Numbered from the stretch's first letter, positions 15,916 to 25,695 are shown. The stretch is 64,000 bases of DNA from Pseudomonadota bacterium (GCA_018241185.1 JAFEEH010000252.1:1-64000); one strand, 5' to 3'. Numbers and translations are program-made. Notes: a model not told the origin generated them from the letters alone.

Positions 15916-17259
15916 TCAGCGCATCAGGCAGGGCTTCTTGTTGTCGAACTTCCAGCCGGGGATGAGGTACTGCATCGCGACCGCATCGTCGCGCGCGCCC
16001 AGGCCGTGCTGCAGGTACAGCTGGTGCGCCTTCTCGACCTCGGCCATGTCGAGCGCCACGCCCAGGCCCGGCTTCTTCGGCACCTGCACGTAGCCGCCTT
16101 CGATCGTCAGCGGTTCCTGGGTCAGGCGCTGGCCGTCCTGCCAGATCCAGTGCGTGTCGATGGCCGTGACCTTGCCCGGCGCCGCGGCGCCCACGTGCGT
16201 GAACATGGCCAGCGAGACATCGAAGTGGTTGTTCGAATGCGAGCCCCAGGTGAGCCCGAAGGCCTGGCACAACTGCGCCACGCGCACCGAGCCGGCCATG
16301 GTCCAGAAGTGCGGGTCGGCCAGCGGGATGTCGACGGACTGCAGCGACAGCGCATGCGCCATCTCGCGCCAGTCGGTGGCGATCATGTTGGTGGCGGTGG
16401 GTAGACCCGTGGCACGGCGGAATTCGGCCATCACCTCGCGGCCGGAGAACACGCCTTCGGCACCGCAGGGGTCTTCGGCGTACGCGACCACGCCGCGCAT
16501 GCGCTCGCCCAGGCGGATCGCGTCGTTGAGGAGCCAGCCGCCATTGGGGTCGAGCGTCACGCGCGCGTCGGGAAAGCGTTCGTGCAGCGCGGTCACGGCG
16601 TCGACCTCCTCGTCGCCGCGCAGCACGCCGCCCTTGAGCTTGAAGTCCTGGAAGCCGTAGCGGGCCTGGGCGGCCTCGGCAAGCTTCACGATCGCCTCGG
16701 GCGTGAGTGCCACCTCGTGCCGCAGGCGGAACCAGTCGTTGTCGGCGCCGGGCTCCTCGCGGTAGGCCAGGTCGGTCTTGCGCCGGTCGCCGACGTAGAA
16801 CAGGTAGCCGAGCATCTGCACCGCGTCGCGCTGCTGGCCTTCACCGAGCAACGCGGCGACGGGCACGTCGAGATGCTGGCCGAGCAGGTCGAGCAGCGCC
16901 GATTCGACGGCGGTGACGGCATGGATGGTCACGCGCAGGTCGAAGGTCTGCAGGCCGCGACCGCCGCTGTCGCGTGCCGCGAACTCGGCGCGCATGGCAT
17001 TGAGCACCGCCAGGTGCTGGCCGATGGACCGGCCGACCACCAGCGCGCGCGCGTCTTCCAGGGTCTGGCGGATCTTCTCGCCGCCCGGCACTTCGCCGAC
17101 GCCGGTGTGGCCGGCGCTGTCGGTGAGGATGAGCAGGTTGCGCGTGAAGAAGGGGCCGTGCGCGCCGCTCAGGTTGAGCAGCATGTCGTCGTGGCCGGCC
17201 ACGGGGATGACGCGGAGTTCGGTGACGACGGGGGTGGACGAGATGGAAGAAGCGTTCAT
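15916..17259 (-). CDS. gudD: Glucarate dehydratase
   Basis: The 447-residue protein is an enolase-superfamily glucarate dehydratase, which converts D-glucarate (or L-idarate) to 5-keto-4-deoxyglucarate. Expected catalytic residues are in place: Lys207 and Lys209 in FKLKGG, Asn239 in LDPNGGW, and His341 in [10 protein letters not shown], each shifted two positions from E. coli GudD (447 versus 446 residues). [22 protein letters not shown] forms the capping-domain start. I chose ATG at 17259 rather than an in-frame ATG at 17286 because it matches the family N-terminus. It is read in the same direction as a Bug receptor, a lipoprotein and kdgD upstream. Confidence 0.93.
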   Translation of the reverse strand: MNASSISSTPVVTELRVIPVAGHDDMLLNLSGAHGPFFTRNLLILTDSAGHTGVGEVPGGEKIRQTLEDARALVVGRSIGQHLAVLNAMRAEFAARDSGGRGLQTFDLRVTIHAVTAVESALLDLLGQHLDVPVAALLGEGQQRDAVQMLGYLFYVGDRRKTDLAYREEPGADNDWFRLRHEVALTPEAIVKLAEAAQARYGFQDFKLKGGVLRGDEEVDAVTALHERFPDARVTLDPNGGWLLNDAIRLGERMRGVVAYAEDPCGAEGVFSGREVMAEFRRATGLPTATNMIATDWREMAHALSLQSVDIPLADPHFWTMAGSVRVAQLCQAFGLTWGSHSNNHFDVSLAMFTHVGAAAPGKVTAIDTHWIWQDGQRLTQEPLTIEGGYVQVPKKPGLGVALDMAEVEKAHQLYLQHGLGARDDAVAMQYLIPGWKFDNKKPCLMR

Positions 17260-17371
17260 GGTCGATGGCAGGATGAAGGCGCCCATCAGGGCGCCCGCGG
17301 AACGGGCCTCGCCCGGCCGCGGGGTGCGCCCCGCTTCGGGAACGGGAAGCGACCTGGGGGCTGCTTGTGGA

Positions 17372-18358
17372 CTAGTCGGCAGTGATCTTGCGGGTCTCGA
17401 TGAGCGTCTTCCAGCGCGTCCATTCGCGCTGCTGGAAGGCGGTGAACTCGGCCGGTGTGCTGCCCACGATCTCCAGGCCCTGCTCCACCATGCGCTGCTT
17501 CACCTCGGGTGCGTGGATGGCGGCGATCGCGGCCTTGGCGAGCTTGTCCTTCACCGCGGGCGGCAGGCCCCTGGGCGCGGCCATGCCCTGCCACGAGTAC
17601 ACCTCGGCGCCCTTCACGCCGCCCTCGGCCAGCGTGGGCACGTCGGGCAGCACCGGCGAGCGCTTGTCGCCCGTCACTGCGATGGCGCGCAGCTTGCCCG
17701 AGCGGATGTGCGGCAGCACGGCGTTGACGTTCTGGAACGAGAAGTCCACCTGCCCGCCGAGCAGGTCGGTGATGGCCGGCGCGCCGCCCTTGTAGGGCAC
17801 ATGCAGGCCCTGGGTGCCGGTCTGTTGCCAGAAGAGTTCGGCCGACAGGTGGTCGGACGAGCCGTTGCCCGAACTCGCGAAGCTGAGCTTGCCCGGATTG
17901 GCCTTGAGCGCCGCGACCACCTCGGCCACGGTCTTCGCCGTCTGCGCCGGATTGGCCACCAGCACGTTGGGCGCCTGCACGGGCACGGTGATGTAGTCGA
18001 AGTCCTTGGTGGCGTCGTAGGGCACGTTCTTCTGCAGATGCGGCGTGACCACGAACGCGCCCAGCGAGGACACGAGCAGCGTGTAGCCGTCGGGCGCCGC
18101 GCGCTTGACGAGGCCGGCGCCCAGCGTGCCGGTGGCGCCGGGGCGGTTGTCGACCACGAAGCTCTGGCCAAGCTTCGCGCCCATCTCCTGCGCCATGGCG
18201 CGCGCGACCATATCGGTCGAGCCGCCGGCCGGGAAGGGCACGACGATGGTGACGGTCTTCTGCGGCCAGTCGGCCTGCGCCGATGCGGCCATGGGCGCGA
18301 CGAGGCCCGGAGGGCCCACCGCCAGCGCGGCCGTGAGCCATGCGATGTGTCGTTTCAA
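17372..18358 (-). CDS. Bug-type tripartite tricarboxylate transporter receptor (aldarate cluster)
   Basis: The 328-residue periplasmic receptor has a Sec signal peptide ending near AASAQA and the Bug-family blocks [59 protein letters not shown] and [13 protein letters not shown]. Bug proteins bind carboxylates and related solutes with high affinity. Its position between gudD and kdgD suggests an aldarate or uronate ligand. No TctA/TctB permease is present in the window, so it may deliver solute to a distant permease or act as a sensor. The start is TTG at 18358 with GGAG about 10 bases upstream. Confidence 0.88.
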   Translation of the reverse strand: MKRHIAWLTAALAVGPPGLVAPMAASAQADWPQKTVTIVVPFPAGGSTDMVARAMAQEMGAKLGQSFVVDNRPGATGTLGAGLVKRAAPDGYTLLVSSLGAFVVTPHLQKNVPYDATKDFDYITVPVQAPNVLVANPAQTAKTVAEVVAALKANPGKLSFASSGNGSSDHLSAELFWQQTGTQGLHVPYKGGAPAITDLLGGQVDFSFQNVNAVLPHIRSGKLRAIAVTGDKRSPVLPDVPTLAEGGVKGAEVYSWQGMAAPRGLPPAVKDKLAKAAIAAIHAPEVKQRMVEQGLEIVGSTPAEFTAFQQREWTRWKTLIETRKITAD

Positions 18359-18383
18359 GGTGCTGTCTCCGAGGGAGCGTCGC

Positions 18384-18833
18384 TCATTGCGGCGGGCGCA
18401 CGGCCTGGCGGGCCAGCAGCTTCCACTGCCCGCCCTGCTTCTGCCACACGCCGAGGATCTTGATGCTCACCTTGCCCGGCTTGCCCGAATCGTTGGTGTC
18501 GGCGGTCAGCGTGTGCCGCACGATGGCGGCATCGCCCACCACCTTCACGGTCTGGTCGGTGATGGCGATGGTGACGAAGTCCGACTTGCCGTCGAGCAGG
18601 TCGGCGATGAAGCTGGCTTTGGTGTCGACCTTGCCACCCGAGTGGCCGTAGCTCAGGTCGTCGGCCACCAGCGCGGACAGCTTGCCCGGCGTGGGGTCGA
18701 TCATGGCCAGGCGCAGTTGCTCGGCCGCGGCCGTGACGGCGGCGCCGTCGTCGGCGCGCGGGCCGCCGGGCATGCCGGCGCAGCCGGCGAGGACGAGCGC
18801 GGCCGCAGCCGCCACGATGAAGGTGCGGATCAT
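18384..18833 (-). CDS. NTF2-like (DUF4440/SnoaL-type) lipoprotein
   Basis: The 149-residue product begins with a lipoprotein signal whose lipobox is LAGC (Cys18). The mature domain is NTF2-like: AAAEQLRLAMIDPTPGKLSALVADDLSYGHSGG, a central SDFVTIAITDQTVKVVGDAAIVRHT strand pair and a closing GVWQKQGGQWKLLARQAV. Related small proteins act as ketosteroid-isomerase-like binding pockets, often with no known activity. It lies between kdgD and a Bug receptor in the same direction, with gaps of 46 and 25 bases, so it is very likely co-transcribed with the aldarate genes. A role in periplasmic handling of sugar acid or lactone is a guess. Confidence 0.78.
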   Translation of the reverse strand: MIRTFIVAAAAALVLAGCAGMPGGPRADDGAAVTAAAEQLRLAMIDPTPGKLSALVADDLSYGHSGGKVDTKASFIADLLDGKSDFVTIAITDQTVKVVGDAAIVRHTLTADTNDSGKPGKVSIKILGVWQKQGGQWKLLARQAVRPPQ

Positions 18834-18879
18834 GGTGTGTCTCCTGTTGTTGTGATGTCGTCCGGCGTGCGGCGCCGGC

Positions 18880-19797
18880 CTACTGCGGGCCGAGCGTGGC
18901 GATCAGCGCCGCGAGCTCCTCGGACTCGGCCGCCGAGAGGTCCGACAGCGGCGGGCGCACGGGGCCGGCACCGTGGCCGACGATCGCCGCGCCGGCCTTG
19001 ACGATGCTCACGGCGTAGCCCTGCTTCTTGTTGCGGATGTCGAGGTAAGGCATGAAGAAGTCCTTGAGCAGCTGGTGCTGGGTCTTCAGGTCGTCGTCGC
19101 GCACGGCTTCGTAGAACTTCATCGCGGTCTTGGGGATGAAGTTGAAGACGGCCGACGAGTACACCGGGGTGCCCAGCGCCTTGTAGGCAGCGGCATAGAC
19201 CTCGGCCGTCGGCAGGCCGCCCAGGTAGCTGAAGCGGTCACCCATCTTCTGGAACACCGAGACCATGGCCTCGATGTCGCCGACCCCGTCCTTGAAGCCG
19301 ACGAGGTTGGGGCAGGCATCGGCCAGGCGGGCCAGCGTGTCGGGCTTGTACTTGGCCTGGGCACGGTTGTAGATGATCACGCCGAAGTCCACGCTGTCGC
19401 AGATCGCCTTCACGTGGTGGTAGAGGCCATCCTGGCTGGCTTCGGTGAGGTAGTGCGGCATCAGCAGGATGCCGTGCGCACCGGCCTTCTCGGCCGCCTG
19501 CGCATAGGCGATGGTCTGGCGCGTCGGGCCACCGGCACCGGCAATGATGGGCACCGTGCCGCGGCACACGTCCACGGCGGTCTTGATGATCTCGGGGTAT
19601 TCCTCGGGCGTGAGCGAGAAGAACTCGCCCGTGCCGCCGGCCGCGAACAGCGCGCTCGCGCCGTAGGGGCCGAGCCATTCGAGGCGCTTGATGTAGCCGG
19701 CGCGGTCGAAGTCGCCGCTGGCGTCGAAGTCCGTCACGGGGAAGGACAGCAGGCCGGAGCCCATGATGGACTTGAGTTCCTGGGGAGTGAAGCTCAT
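18880..19797 (-). CDS. kdgD: 5-dehydro-4-deoxyglucarate dehydratase
   Basis: The 305-residue enzyme belongs to the DHDPS/NAL class I aldolase family and matches KdgD, which decarboxylates and dehydrates 5-keto-4-deoxyglucarate to 2,5-dioxovalerate. The Schiff-base lysine is Lys169 in [11 protein letters not shown] and the conserved tyrosine is Tyr143 in [21 protein letters not shown] near residues 54-66 is the family carboxylate-binding loop. Length is typical (about 303-310). Together with gudD/garD upstream in the pathway and the semialdehyde dehydrogenase it completes the conversion of aldarates to alpha-ketoglutarate. It is the second gene from the promoter side of the leftward operon, after a Bug receptor. 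Confidence 0.92.
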   Translation of the reverse strand: MSFTPQELKSIMGSGLLSFPVTDFDASGDFDRAGYIKRLEWLGPYGASALFAAGGTGEFFSLTPEEYPEIIKTAVDVCRGTVPIIAGAGGPTRQTIAYAQAAEKAGAHGILLMPHYLTEASQDGLYHHVKAICDSVDFGVIIYNRAQAKYKPDTLARLADACPNLVGFKDGVGDIEAMVSVFQKMGDRFSYLGGLPTAEVYAAAYKALGTPVYSSAVFNFIPKTAMKFYEAVRDDDLKTQHQLLKDFFMPYLDIRNKKQGYAVSIVKAGAAIVGHGAGPVRPPLSDLSAAESEELAALIATLGPQ

Positions 19798-19837
19798 GGT
19801 GTGGTGGTGGTGAAGGATTGAATGAAAGCCATGGACC

Positions 19838-19895
19838 GTTCACGCCGAGCCCGTCGAAGCGCCGCGCGGGGCTTCGGCAGGCTCAGCCCGAGCGG
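19838..19895. repeat. REP-like inverted repeat, copy B2
   Basis: CCGTTCACGCCGAGCCCGTCGAAG and its partner CTTCGGCAGGCTCAGCCCGAGCGG form an imperfect palindrome around GCGCCGCGCGGGG. The same core (TTCGGGCTGAGCCTGTCGAAG type) occurs at 28410 and 59814 and as one arm at 2481. It lies between the Bug receptor and kdgD of the same operon. Confidence 0.75.
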
Positions 19896-19929
19896 GCTTG
19901 GAGTGTTTGAAGACGGGGCGCACGAGGAA

Positions 19930-20907
19930 TCACTCGATGCGGATGTCGGCGTCTTTCACGACCTTGGCCCAGCGCGCGCGTTCCTTGTTGAAGAACTGCT
20001 CTTCCTCGGCCGGTGCCATGGTCACGACCTCGGCGCCCTGCCCCGCCAGGCGTGAGCGGATGTCGGCGGAGCGGATGACGGCGACCATCTCACGGTTCAG
20101 ACGCTGGACGACGGCGTCGGGCGTGCCGCGTGGCGCCTTGACGCCCTGCCAGGTGCCGGACTCGAAGCCGGGCACGCCCTGTTCCGCGATGGTGGGCACG
20201 CTGCCGATGAGCGGCATGCGCGTGCCCTTGGAGACGGCCAGCAGCTTGAGCTTGCCCGACTGCACGTGCGGGTAGGTGGCCAGCATGCCGTTCATGAGCA
20301 CCTGGGTCTGGCCGGCCACGGTGTCCTGCACCGACTGCACGCCGCCCTTGTAGGGCACGTAGACCCACTTGGCGCCCGTCGCACGCTCCACGGCGACGCC
20401 GGCCAGGTGCGGCGCGCTGCCGGTGGCGGTGACGGCGAAGTTCAGGTCGCTCGTCTTCGACAGTGCGACCAGTTCCTTGAGGTTGTCGGCCTTGACCGAG
20501 GGGTGCACCACCAGCAGGTGGGGCGAATACGCCAGCATGGTCACGCCGCGCAGGTCCTTCGACGGGTCGAAAGGCAGCCTGGTGTAGACCGAGGGGCTGA
20601 TGGCCAGCGCACCGACGTCGCAAAGCAGCAGCGTGTAGCCGTCCGGCGCGGCCTTGGCGACCATGTCGGCCCCCAGGTTGCCGTTGGCGCCGGGCTTGTT
20701 GTCGACGATGACCGAGACCTTCAGCGCCTCCGACAGCGGCTGGCTGATCGAGCGGGCAATGATGTCCGACGAGCCACCCGGCGGGTACGGCACGACGATG
20801 CGGATCGGCTTGGTGGGCTGCCAGGCATCGGCGGCGCGTGCGGGTGCGTGCACCAGGGCGGCGGCGCCCAAGGTGCCGGTGACGAAAGTGCGTCGGTTCA
20901 GGCTCAT
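19930..20907 (-). CDS. Bug-type tripartite tricarboxylate transporter receptor (first gene of leftward operon)
   Basis: The 325-residue receptor begins MSLNRRTFVTG, a twin-arginine-like signal instead of the Sec type of its neighbours, ending near ARAADA. Bug-family blocks follow: IRIVVPYPPGGSSDIIARS, VIVDNKPGANGNLGA, DGYTLLL, WVYVPYKGGVQSVQDTVAGQ and VQSGKLKLLAVSKG. It is the promoter-proximal gene of the leftward aldarate set (receptor, kdgD, lipoprotein, receptor, gudD, dehydrogenase). A dyad with a half-site shared with the udh operator lies about 60-90 bases upstream, suggesting control by the GntR regulator. The ligand is inferred from context only. Confidence 0.87.
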   Translation of the reverse strand: MSLNRRTFVTGTLGAAALVHAPARAADAWQPTKPIRIVVPYPPGGSSDIIARSISQPLSEALKVSVIVDNKPGANGNLGADMVAKAAPDGYTLLLCDVGALAISPSVYTRLPFDPSKDLRGVTMLAYSPHLLVVHPSVKADNLKELVALSKTSDLNFAVTATGSAPHLAGVAVERATGAKWVYVPYKGGVQSVQDTVAGQTQVLMNGMLATYPHVQSGKLKLLAVSKGTRMPLIGSVPTIAEQGVPGFESGTWQGVKAPRGTPDAVVQRLNREMVAVIRSADIRSRLAGQGAEVVTMAPAEEEQFFNKERARWAKVVKDADIRIE

Positions 20908-20964
20908 GCGTGTGTCTCCAGGGTTCGGAAGGCCGCATCAGTCGGGATGGTCATCGCATCGCTC

Positions 20965-20996
20965 GGTTGTCTGATGTCGTATGTCATCGTACAACC
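20965..20996. promoter_or_regulatory. Candidate GntR/FadR-type operator upstream of the receptor-kdgD operon
   Basis: GGTTGT (20965-20970) and ACAACC (20991-20996) are inverted arms. On the minus strand 20987-20995 read GTTGTACGA, nine bases identical to the left part of the perfect dyad at 21935-21947 between gntR and udh. It lies between the leftward operon's first gene and the end of gntR, where an operator would be expected. Confidence 0.5.
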
Positions 20997-21049
20997 CTCG
21001 ACCACCGAAAAGCAAGAACAACATGCAGCCCCCGCCGCGCGGGGCTTGG

Positions 21050-21910
21050 TCAGGCGATGTGCGAAGCCGGGCCCGACACAGGCCCGCCGCCCTCTTCCGC
21101 TGCACCGCGCTGGGCCGCCTCCTGCGCCAGCCGAAGGCGCTCCCGGCTGTTCGTCAAATGAATGCGCATGGCGGCGCGTGCCGAGTCGGGATCGCGGCGC
21201 GCGACGGCGGCGTAGATCTCCTCGTGCTCGCGATTGACGCGACTGAGGTACTCGCCGCGGCGGTCGTGGTTGCGGATGGCATTGACCCGGGTGCGCGGAA
21301 TGATCGTCGTGCCCAGGTGGGTCATGATGTCCGCGAAATACGGGTTGCCCGTGGCCTGCGCGATCTGCAGGTGGAAGCGGAAGTCGGGCGACACCGTGTC
21401 GCCGGCCGCCGTGACGTTGCGTTCGAAATCGTCGAGCGCCTGGCGCATGGCCTGCAGGTGCTCCTCCGAGCGACGCAGTGCGGCCAGGCCGGCCGACTCT
21501 GTCTCGAGGCTGATGCGCAATTCGAGCACGGCCAGCACATCGACCGTCGTGGCGATGTCGGAGGCCTCGAGCCGGAACATGCCCGCCGCGCGCGGCTGCA
21601 GCACGAAGGTGCCGACGCCGTGGTGGGTTTCGACGAGGCCGGCAGCCTGCAGCTTGGACAGCGCCTCGCGCACGACCGTGCGGCTGACGCCGTAGCTCTG
21701 CATGATGGCCGACTCGGTCGGCAGCTTGTCGCCCGGGCGCAATTGCTGGCTGCGGATCTTGTCGCCCAGGTCGTCAACCAGGCCGTGGGCCAGGCCGCGG
21801 CCGCGCCGACGCACGAATCCGTGCACCGCAGGCGCGCCGGACGAGGCCGACGACGTTCCCGTCGCCACCGTTTCCGGCCCTGCCGTTGACCCCGTTGACA
21901 CGCTAGACAT
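21050..21910 (-). CDS. GntR family regulator, FadR/FCD subfamily, of the uronate/aldarate genes
   Basis: The 286-residue protein has a Ser/Thr/Gly-rich 37-residue lead, then a winged helix (about 38-106) with KIRSQQLRPGDKLPTE, GVSRTVVREALSKLQAAGLV and THHGVGTFV, then an all-helical FCD effector domain (about 125-265). The FCD signature appears as DFRFHLQIAQATGNPYF and REHEEIYAAVARRD, whose Asp and His residues usually bind a metal that holds a carboxylate ligand. A uronate or aldarate inducer is likely. It is divergent from udh with a 70-base gap containing a perfect operator-like dyad, so it probably represses udh, itself and the receptor-kdgD operon. The start ATG at 21910 fits the N-terminal extension. 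Confidence 0.88.
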   Translation of the reverse strand: MSSVSTGSTAGPETVATGTSSASSGAPAVHGFVRRRGRGLAHGLVDDLGDKIRSQQLRPGDKLPTESAIMQSYGVSRTVVREALSKLQAAGLVETHHGVGTFVLQPRAAGMFRLEASDIATTVDVLAVLELRISLETESAGLAALRRSEEHLQAMRQALDDFERNVTAAGDTVSPDFRFHLQIAQATGNPYFADIMTHLGTTIIPRTRVNAIRNHDRRGEYLSRVNREHEEIYAAVARRDPDSARAAMRIHLTNSRERLRLAQEAAQRGAAEEGGGPVSGPASHIA

Positions 21911-21934
21911 CGGCTGATCATAATCCCGCCAAAA

Positions 21935-21947
21935 GTTGTACGACAAC
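21935..21947. promoter_or_regulatory. Candidate FadR-type operator between gntR and udh
   Basis: GTTGTACGACAAC is a perfect 5-3-5 inverted repeat (GTTGT-ACG-ACAAC), the size and shape of FadR-subfamily GntR sites. It is centred 25-40 bases from both divergent start codons, so one site could control both genes. Confidence 0.65.
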
Positions 21948-21980
21948 CGATAACTTATGACCACAGAGAGGTCTGGAGAC

Positions 21981-22811
21981 ATGTCCGATCCTTCCGCCAC
22001 GACGCCAACTCCGTCGCCATGGGGCCGTCTGCTGCTCACCGGCGCCGCGGGTGGCCTCGGAAAGGTGCTGCGGGAGCGCCTGAAGCCCTTCGCGCATGTG
22101 CTGCGGGTCTCCGACCTCGCAGGGCTCGGCGAGCCGCAGGGGCCGCACGAGGAGTTGGTGCCCTGTGACCTTGCCGACAAGCAGGCCGTTGACGCCCTGC
22201 TCGCCGGCTGCGATGCCGTCGTGCACCTGGGCGGCGTGTCGGTGGAACGGCCCTTCGAGGAAGTCCTCGAGGCCAACATCAAGGGCATCTTCCATGTGTA
22301 CGAGGGCGCTCGCCGCCACAGCGTGAAACGCGTGGTGTTCGCCAGCTCGAACCATGTGACCGGTTTCTACCGGCAGAGCGAACACCTGGATGCCACCGCG
22401 CCGCGCCGGCCTGATGGCTATTACGGCCTGTCCAAGTCCTTCGGCGAGGACGTGGCGCAGTTCTATTTCGACCGCTACGGCATCGAGACGGTGAGCATCC
22501 GCATCGGCTCGTCGTTTCCCGAGCCGGCCAACCGCCGGATGATGAGCACCTGGCTGAGCTACGACGACCTGACGCGGCTCGTCCAGAAGGCCCTCTTCAC
22601 GCCGGACGTGAAGCACACCGTGGTGTATGGCATGTCGGCCAACCGCGATGTGTGGTGGGACAACGGGGCCGCTGCGCACCTGGGCTTCGTGCCCAAGGAC
22701 AGTTCTGAGCCCTTTCGCGCCAAGGTGGAGGCGCAGCCCCCGGTGGCGCCCACCGACCCGAACGCGATCTACCAGGGCGGCGCGTTCACGGCCCAGGGGC
22801 CCTTCGAATGA
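21981..22811 (+). CDS. udh: Uronate dehydrogenase
   Basis: The 276-residue enzyme is an extended short-chain dehydrogenase of the Udh type, oxidising D-galacturonate and D-glucuronate with NAD+ to the aldaro-lactones. Motifs: LLLTGAAGGLG nucleotide loop (residues 18-27), ASSNHVTGFY strand, and Tyr148-x3-Lys152 in YGLSKSFGED. SSNHVTGFYRQ and SIRIGSSFPEP are characteristic of Udh. The start at 21981 is preceded by GGAG; an in-frame ATG at 21957 is less well placed. It is the first gene of the rightward operon udh-TRAP-lactonase-garD and the entry reaction of the pathway. Confidence 0.92.
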   Translation: MSDPSATTPTPSPWGRLLLTGAAGGLGKVLRERLKPFAHVLRVSDLAGLGEPQGPHEELVPCDLADKQAVDALLAGCDAVVHLGGVSVERPFEEVLEANIKGIFHVYEGARRHSVKRVVFASSNHVTGFYRQSEHLDATAPRRPDGYYGLSKSFGEDVAQFYFDRYGIETVSIRIGSSFPEPANRRMMSTWLSYDDLTRLVQKALFTPDVKHTVVYGMSANRDVWWDNGAAAHLGFVPKDSSEPFRAKVEAQPPVAPTDPNAIYQGGAFTAQGPFE

Positions 22812-22875
22812 GGCCCGGGCACGCCGGCCCCCTCGCACCCGCACCCATCAACACCCACACAACCAGGAGACAACC

Positions 22876-23868
22876 ATGACTTTTCGCCGCACCTTCGTCG
22901 CCACCGCAACCGCCCTCTTCGCGCTGGGCGCCCTCTCGGTGGCGCCCTCCGCGTGGGCCCAGAACAAGGTGCTGAAGGCCGCCGATGTGCACCCAGCCGG
23001 CTACCCGAACGTCGTCGCCATCGAGAACATGGGCAAGAAACTCGAGAAGGCCACCAATGGCCGCCTGAGCATCAAGATGTTCCCGGGCTCGGTGCTGGGC
23101 GGCGAGAAGGAAATGATCGAGCAGACTCAGGTGGGCGCCATCGACATCCTGCGCACCTCGCTCGGCCCGATCGGCCCCGTGGTGCCCGAGGTCAACGTCT
23201 TCAACATGCCCTTCGTGTTCCGCGACGAGGCGCACATGCGCGCCGTGATCGACGGGCCGATCGGCCAGGAGATGCTCGACAAGATCACCGCGTCGTCTGC
23301 CAAGCTGGTGGGCCTGGGCTGGATGGACGGTGGCTCGCGCAGCCTGTACACCAAGAAGCCGGTGCGCTCGCCCGCCGACCTCAAGGGCATGAAGATCCGC
23401 ATGATGGGCAACCCGCTGTTCGTCGACACGATGAATGCCATGGGCGGCAACGGCATCTCGATGGGGTACGGCGAGGTGTTCACCGCCATCCAGACCGGTG
23501 TGGTCGACGGCGCCGAGAACAACCCGCCGACGCTCTACACCGCGCACCACTACCAGGCCGGCGCCAAGTACTACACCCAGACCAACCACCTCATCATTCC
23601 CGAGATCTTCGTGATGTCGAAGGTCAGCTGGGACAAGCTGTCCAAGGACGACCAGGCCCTGGTCCGGAAGTTCTCGCGCGAGGCGCAGATGGAGCAGCGC
23701 GCGCTGTGGGACAAGAGCGTGGCCGAGTACACCGCCAAGCTCAAGGCCGACGGTGTGGAGTTCATCAAGATCGACAACAAGCCCTTCTACGACGCGACGG
23801 CCCCCGTTCGCGCCAAGTACGGGGCGCAGTTCGCCGACCTGATCAAGCGGATCGAAGCGACCCAATAA
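22876..23868 (+). CDS. dctP: TRAP transporter substrate-binding protein (DctP family)
   Basis: The 330-residue periplasmic protein has a Sec signal ending near PSAWAQ and the DctP fold. Visible blocks are KVLKAADVHPAGYPNVVAIENMGKKLEKATNGRL, EKEMIEQTQVGAIDI, DLKGMKIRMMGNPLF (the region with the carboxylate-binding Arg), GYGEVFTAIQTGVVDGAENN and HLIIPEIFVMSK. TRAP receptors bind organic acids, and sister proteins beside udh bind galacturonate or glucuronate. An AGGAGACA site precedes the ATG at 22876. It is 64 bases after udh and followed by the two membrane subunits, giving a complete TRAP system. Confidence 0.92.
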   Translation: MTFRRTFVATATALFALGALSVAPSAWAQNKVLKAADVHPAGYPNVVAIENMGKKLEKATNGRLSIKMFPGSVLGGEKEMIEQTQVGAIDILRTSLGPIGPVVPEVNVFNMPFVFRDEAHMRAVIDGPIGQEMLDKITASSAKLVGLGWMDGGSRSLYTKKPVRSPADLKGMKIRMMGNPLFVDTMNAMGGNGISMGYGEVFTAIQTGVVDGAENNPPTLYTAHHYQAGAKYYTQTNHLIIPEIFVMSKVSWDKLSKDDQALVRKFSREAQMEQRALWDKSVAEYTAKLKADGVEFIKIDNKPFYDATAPVRAKYGAQFADLIKRIEATQ

Positions 23869-23881
23869 ACGGCGGCACTCC

Positions 23882-24412
23882 ATGGATTCGCTCTTTGTTC
23901 GCGGGTGCGACCGGCTCTACCTGGCCTGCATCTGGCTGGCCGGCCTCGCCATCTTCCTGATGTCGCTGATCATCCCCTACGGCGTGTTCATGCGCTACGT
24001 GCTGGGCACCGGCTCGGCCTGGCCCGAGCCGATCGCCATCCTGTTCATGATGGTGTTCACCTTCATCGGCGCAGCGGCAGCCTACCGGGCCGGGGGGCAT
24101 ATCGCCGTCAACATGCTGACGGACCACTTCCCGCGGCCGCTGCAGCGCCTCGCGGCGGTCGTGGTCGACCTTCTCATGCTGCTGGTCTGCGCCTTCGTCG
24201 TCTGGTACGGCACCCGTCTGTGCATGGAGACCTGGGGCCAGTCGATCAGCGAACTGAGCTGGCTGCCGGTGGGGCTCACCTACGCCGCCCTGCCGATCGG
24301 TGCGGCCGCCACGCTCGTCTTCGTGCTCGAACGCATGGTGTGCGGCCCGCAGACGGGGCGTGACGTGGTGCGCTTCGAGGAACTGCCCGACACCGCCGAG
24401 GGAGCGCGCTGA
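23882..24412 (+). CDS. dctQ: TRAP transporter small membrane subunit (DctQ family)
   Basis: The 176-residue protein has four membrane segments (about residues 12-34, 45-65, 87-108 and 127-150), the DctQ layout. The family pattern WPEPIAILFMMVFTFIGAAAAYRAGGHI, with the conserved E near the start of span 2 and the GGHI turn, is clear. It forms the membrane complex with DctM for sodium- or proton-driven uptake of the receptor-bound acid. It begins 13 bases after dctP and its TGA overlaps the dctM ATG by one base, so the three are one transcript. Confidence 0.92.
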   Translation: MDSLFVRGCDRLYLACIWLAGLAIFLMSLIIPYGVFMRYVLGTGSAWPEPIAILFMMVFTFIGAAAAYRAGGHIAVNMLTDHFPRPLQRLAAVVVDLLMLLVCAFVVWYGTRLCMETWGQSISELSWLPVGLTYAALPIGAAATLVFVLERMVCGPQTGRDVVRFEELPDTAEGAR

Positions 24413-25695
24413 TGGACGCCTTCGTTCTGCTGGGCAGCTTCGTGCTGCTCATGGCGATCGGCATGCCGATCGCCTATTCGCTGGGCCTGGCCTCGCTGAT
24501 CGGTGCGCTGTACATCGACATCCCGCTGGACGCCGTGATGATCCAGCTGGCGTCGGGGGTGAACAAGTTCTCCCTGCTGGCCATTCCGTTCTTCGTGCTG
24601 GCCGGCGCGATCATGGCCGAAGGCGGCATGTCGCGCCGCCTCGTGGCGTTCGCGGGCGTGCTGGTGGGGTTCGTGCGCGGAGGCCTGTCGCTCGTGAACA
24701 TCCTCGCGTCGACCTTCTTCGGTGCGATCTCGGGCTCGTCCGTTGCCGACACCGCCTCGATCGGCTCGGTGCTCATTCCCGAGATGGAAAAGAAGGGTTA
24801 TCCGCGCGACTTCGCCACCGCCGTGACGGTGAGCGGTTCGGTGCAGGCCATCCTGATTCCACCCAGCCACAACGCGGTGCTCTATTCGCTGGCCGCAGGC
24901 GGCTCGGTGTCGATCGCCAGCCTGTTCGTCGCAGGCATCGTCCCTGGCCTCGTGATGGGGCTGACGCTTGCTGCGATGTGTCTGTACATCGCCGGGAAGA
25001 AGAACTACCCGAAGGGCGAAGTCATCCCGATGCGCCAGGCGCTCAAGATCTGCCTGGACGCCATGTGGGGCTTGATGACCATGGTCATCATCCTCGGGGG
25101 CATCCTGTCGGGCGTCTTCACGGCCAACGAGTCGGCATCGATCGCGGTGGTGTGGGCCTTCTTCGTCACGATGTTCGTCTACCGGGACTACCGCTGGCGC
25201 GACTTGCCCAAGCTGGTGCACCGCACGGTCAAGACCGTGACGATCGTGATGATCCTGATCGGCTTCGCGGCCTGCTTCGGCTACCTGATGACGCTGATGC
25301 AGATTCCGCTGAAGGTGACGTCCTTCCTGACGGGTGTGTCCGACAACAAGTACGTCGTGCTGGCGATGATCAACGTGCTGCTGCTGATCCTCGGCACGCT
25401 GATGGACATGTCGCCGCTGATCCTGATCCTCACGCCGATCCTGCTGCCGGTGGTCAAGCTGCTGGGCGTGGATCCGGTGCACTTCGGCATGATCATGATG
25501 GTCAACCTCGGCATCGGGCTCATCACGCCGCCGGTGGGCACGGTGCTGTTCGTCGGCAGTGCGGTGGCCAAGCTGCCGCTCGGTGTGGTCACGCGCGCCG
25601 CGGCGCCGTTCTTCCTGGCGCTCTTCGTGGTGCTGCTGGCCGTCACCTACCTGCCAGCGCTGTCGCTCTGGCTGCCGAAGCTGCTGGGTCTGTGA
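24412..25695 (+). CDS. dctM: TRAP transporter large permease subunit (DctM family)
   Basis: The 427-residue protein is a typical DctM with about 12 spans: [34 protein letters not shown] opens the first half, [24 protein letters not shown] is the highly conserved gate region, and the second-half equivalent [19 protein letters not shown] lies near the C-terminus ([13 protein letters not shown] here). It supplies the transport path for the uronate/aldarate TRAP system. The next gene starts with a GTG that overlaps this stop by four bases, so the lactonase is translationally coupled to the transporter. Confidence 0.93.
   Translation: MDAFVLLGSFVLLMAIGMPIAYSLGLASLIGALYIDIPLDAVMIQLASGVNKFSLLAIPFFVLAGAIMAEGGMSRRLVAFAGVLVGFVRGGLSLVNILASTFFGAISGSSVADTASIGSVLIPEMEKKGYPRDFATAVTVSGSVQAILIPPSHNAVLYSLAAGGSVSIASLFVAGIVPGLVMGLTLAAMCLYIAGKKNYPKGEVIPMRQALKICLDAMWGLMTMVIILGGILSGVFTANESASIAVVWAFFVTMFVYRDYRWRDLPKLVHRTVKTVTIVMILIGFAACFGYLMTLMQIPLKVTSFLTGVSDNKYVVLAMINVLLLILGTLMDMSPLILILTPILLPVVKLLGVDPVHFGMIMMVNLGIGLITPPVGTVLFVGSAVAKLPLGVVTRAAAPFFLALFVVLLAVTYLPALSLWLPKLLGL

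Noticed and set aside
20910-21161. Small open frame between the Bug receptor and gntR
   Set aside because: It overlaps the candidate operator and the 3' end of gntR and has no recognisable pattern.
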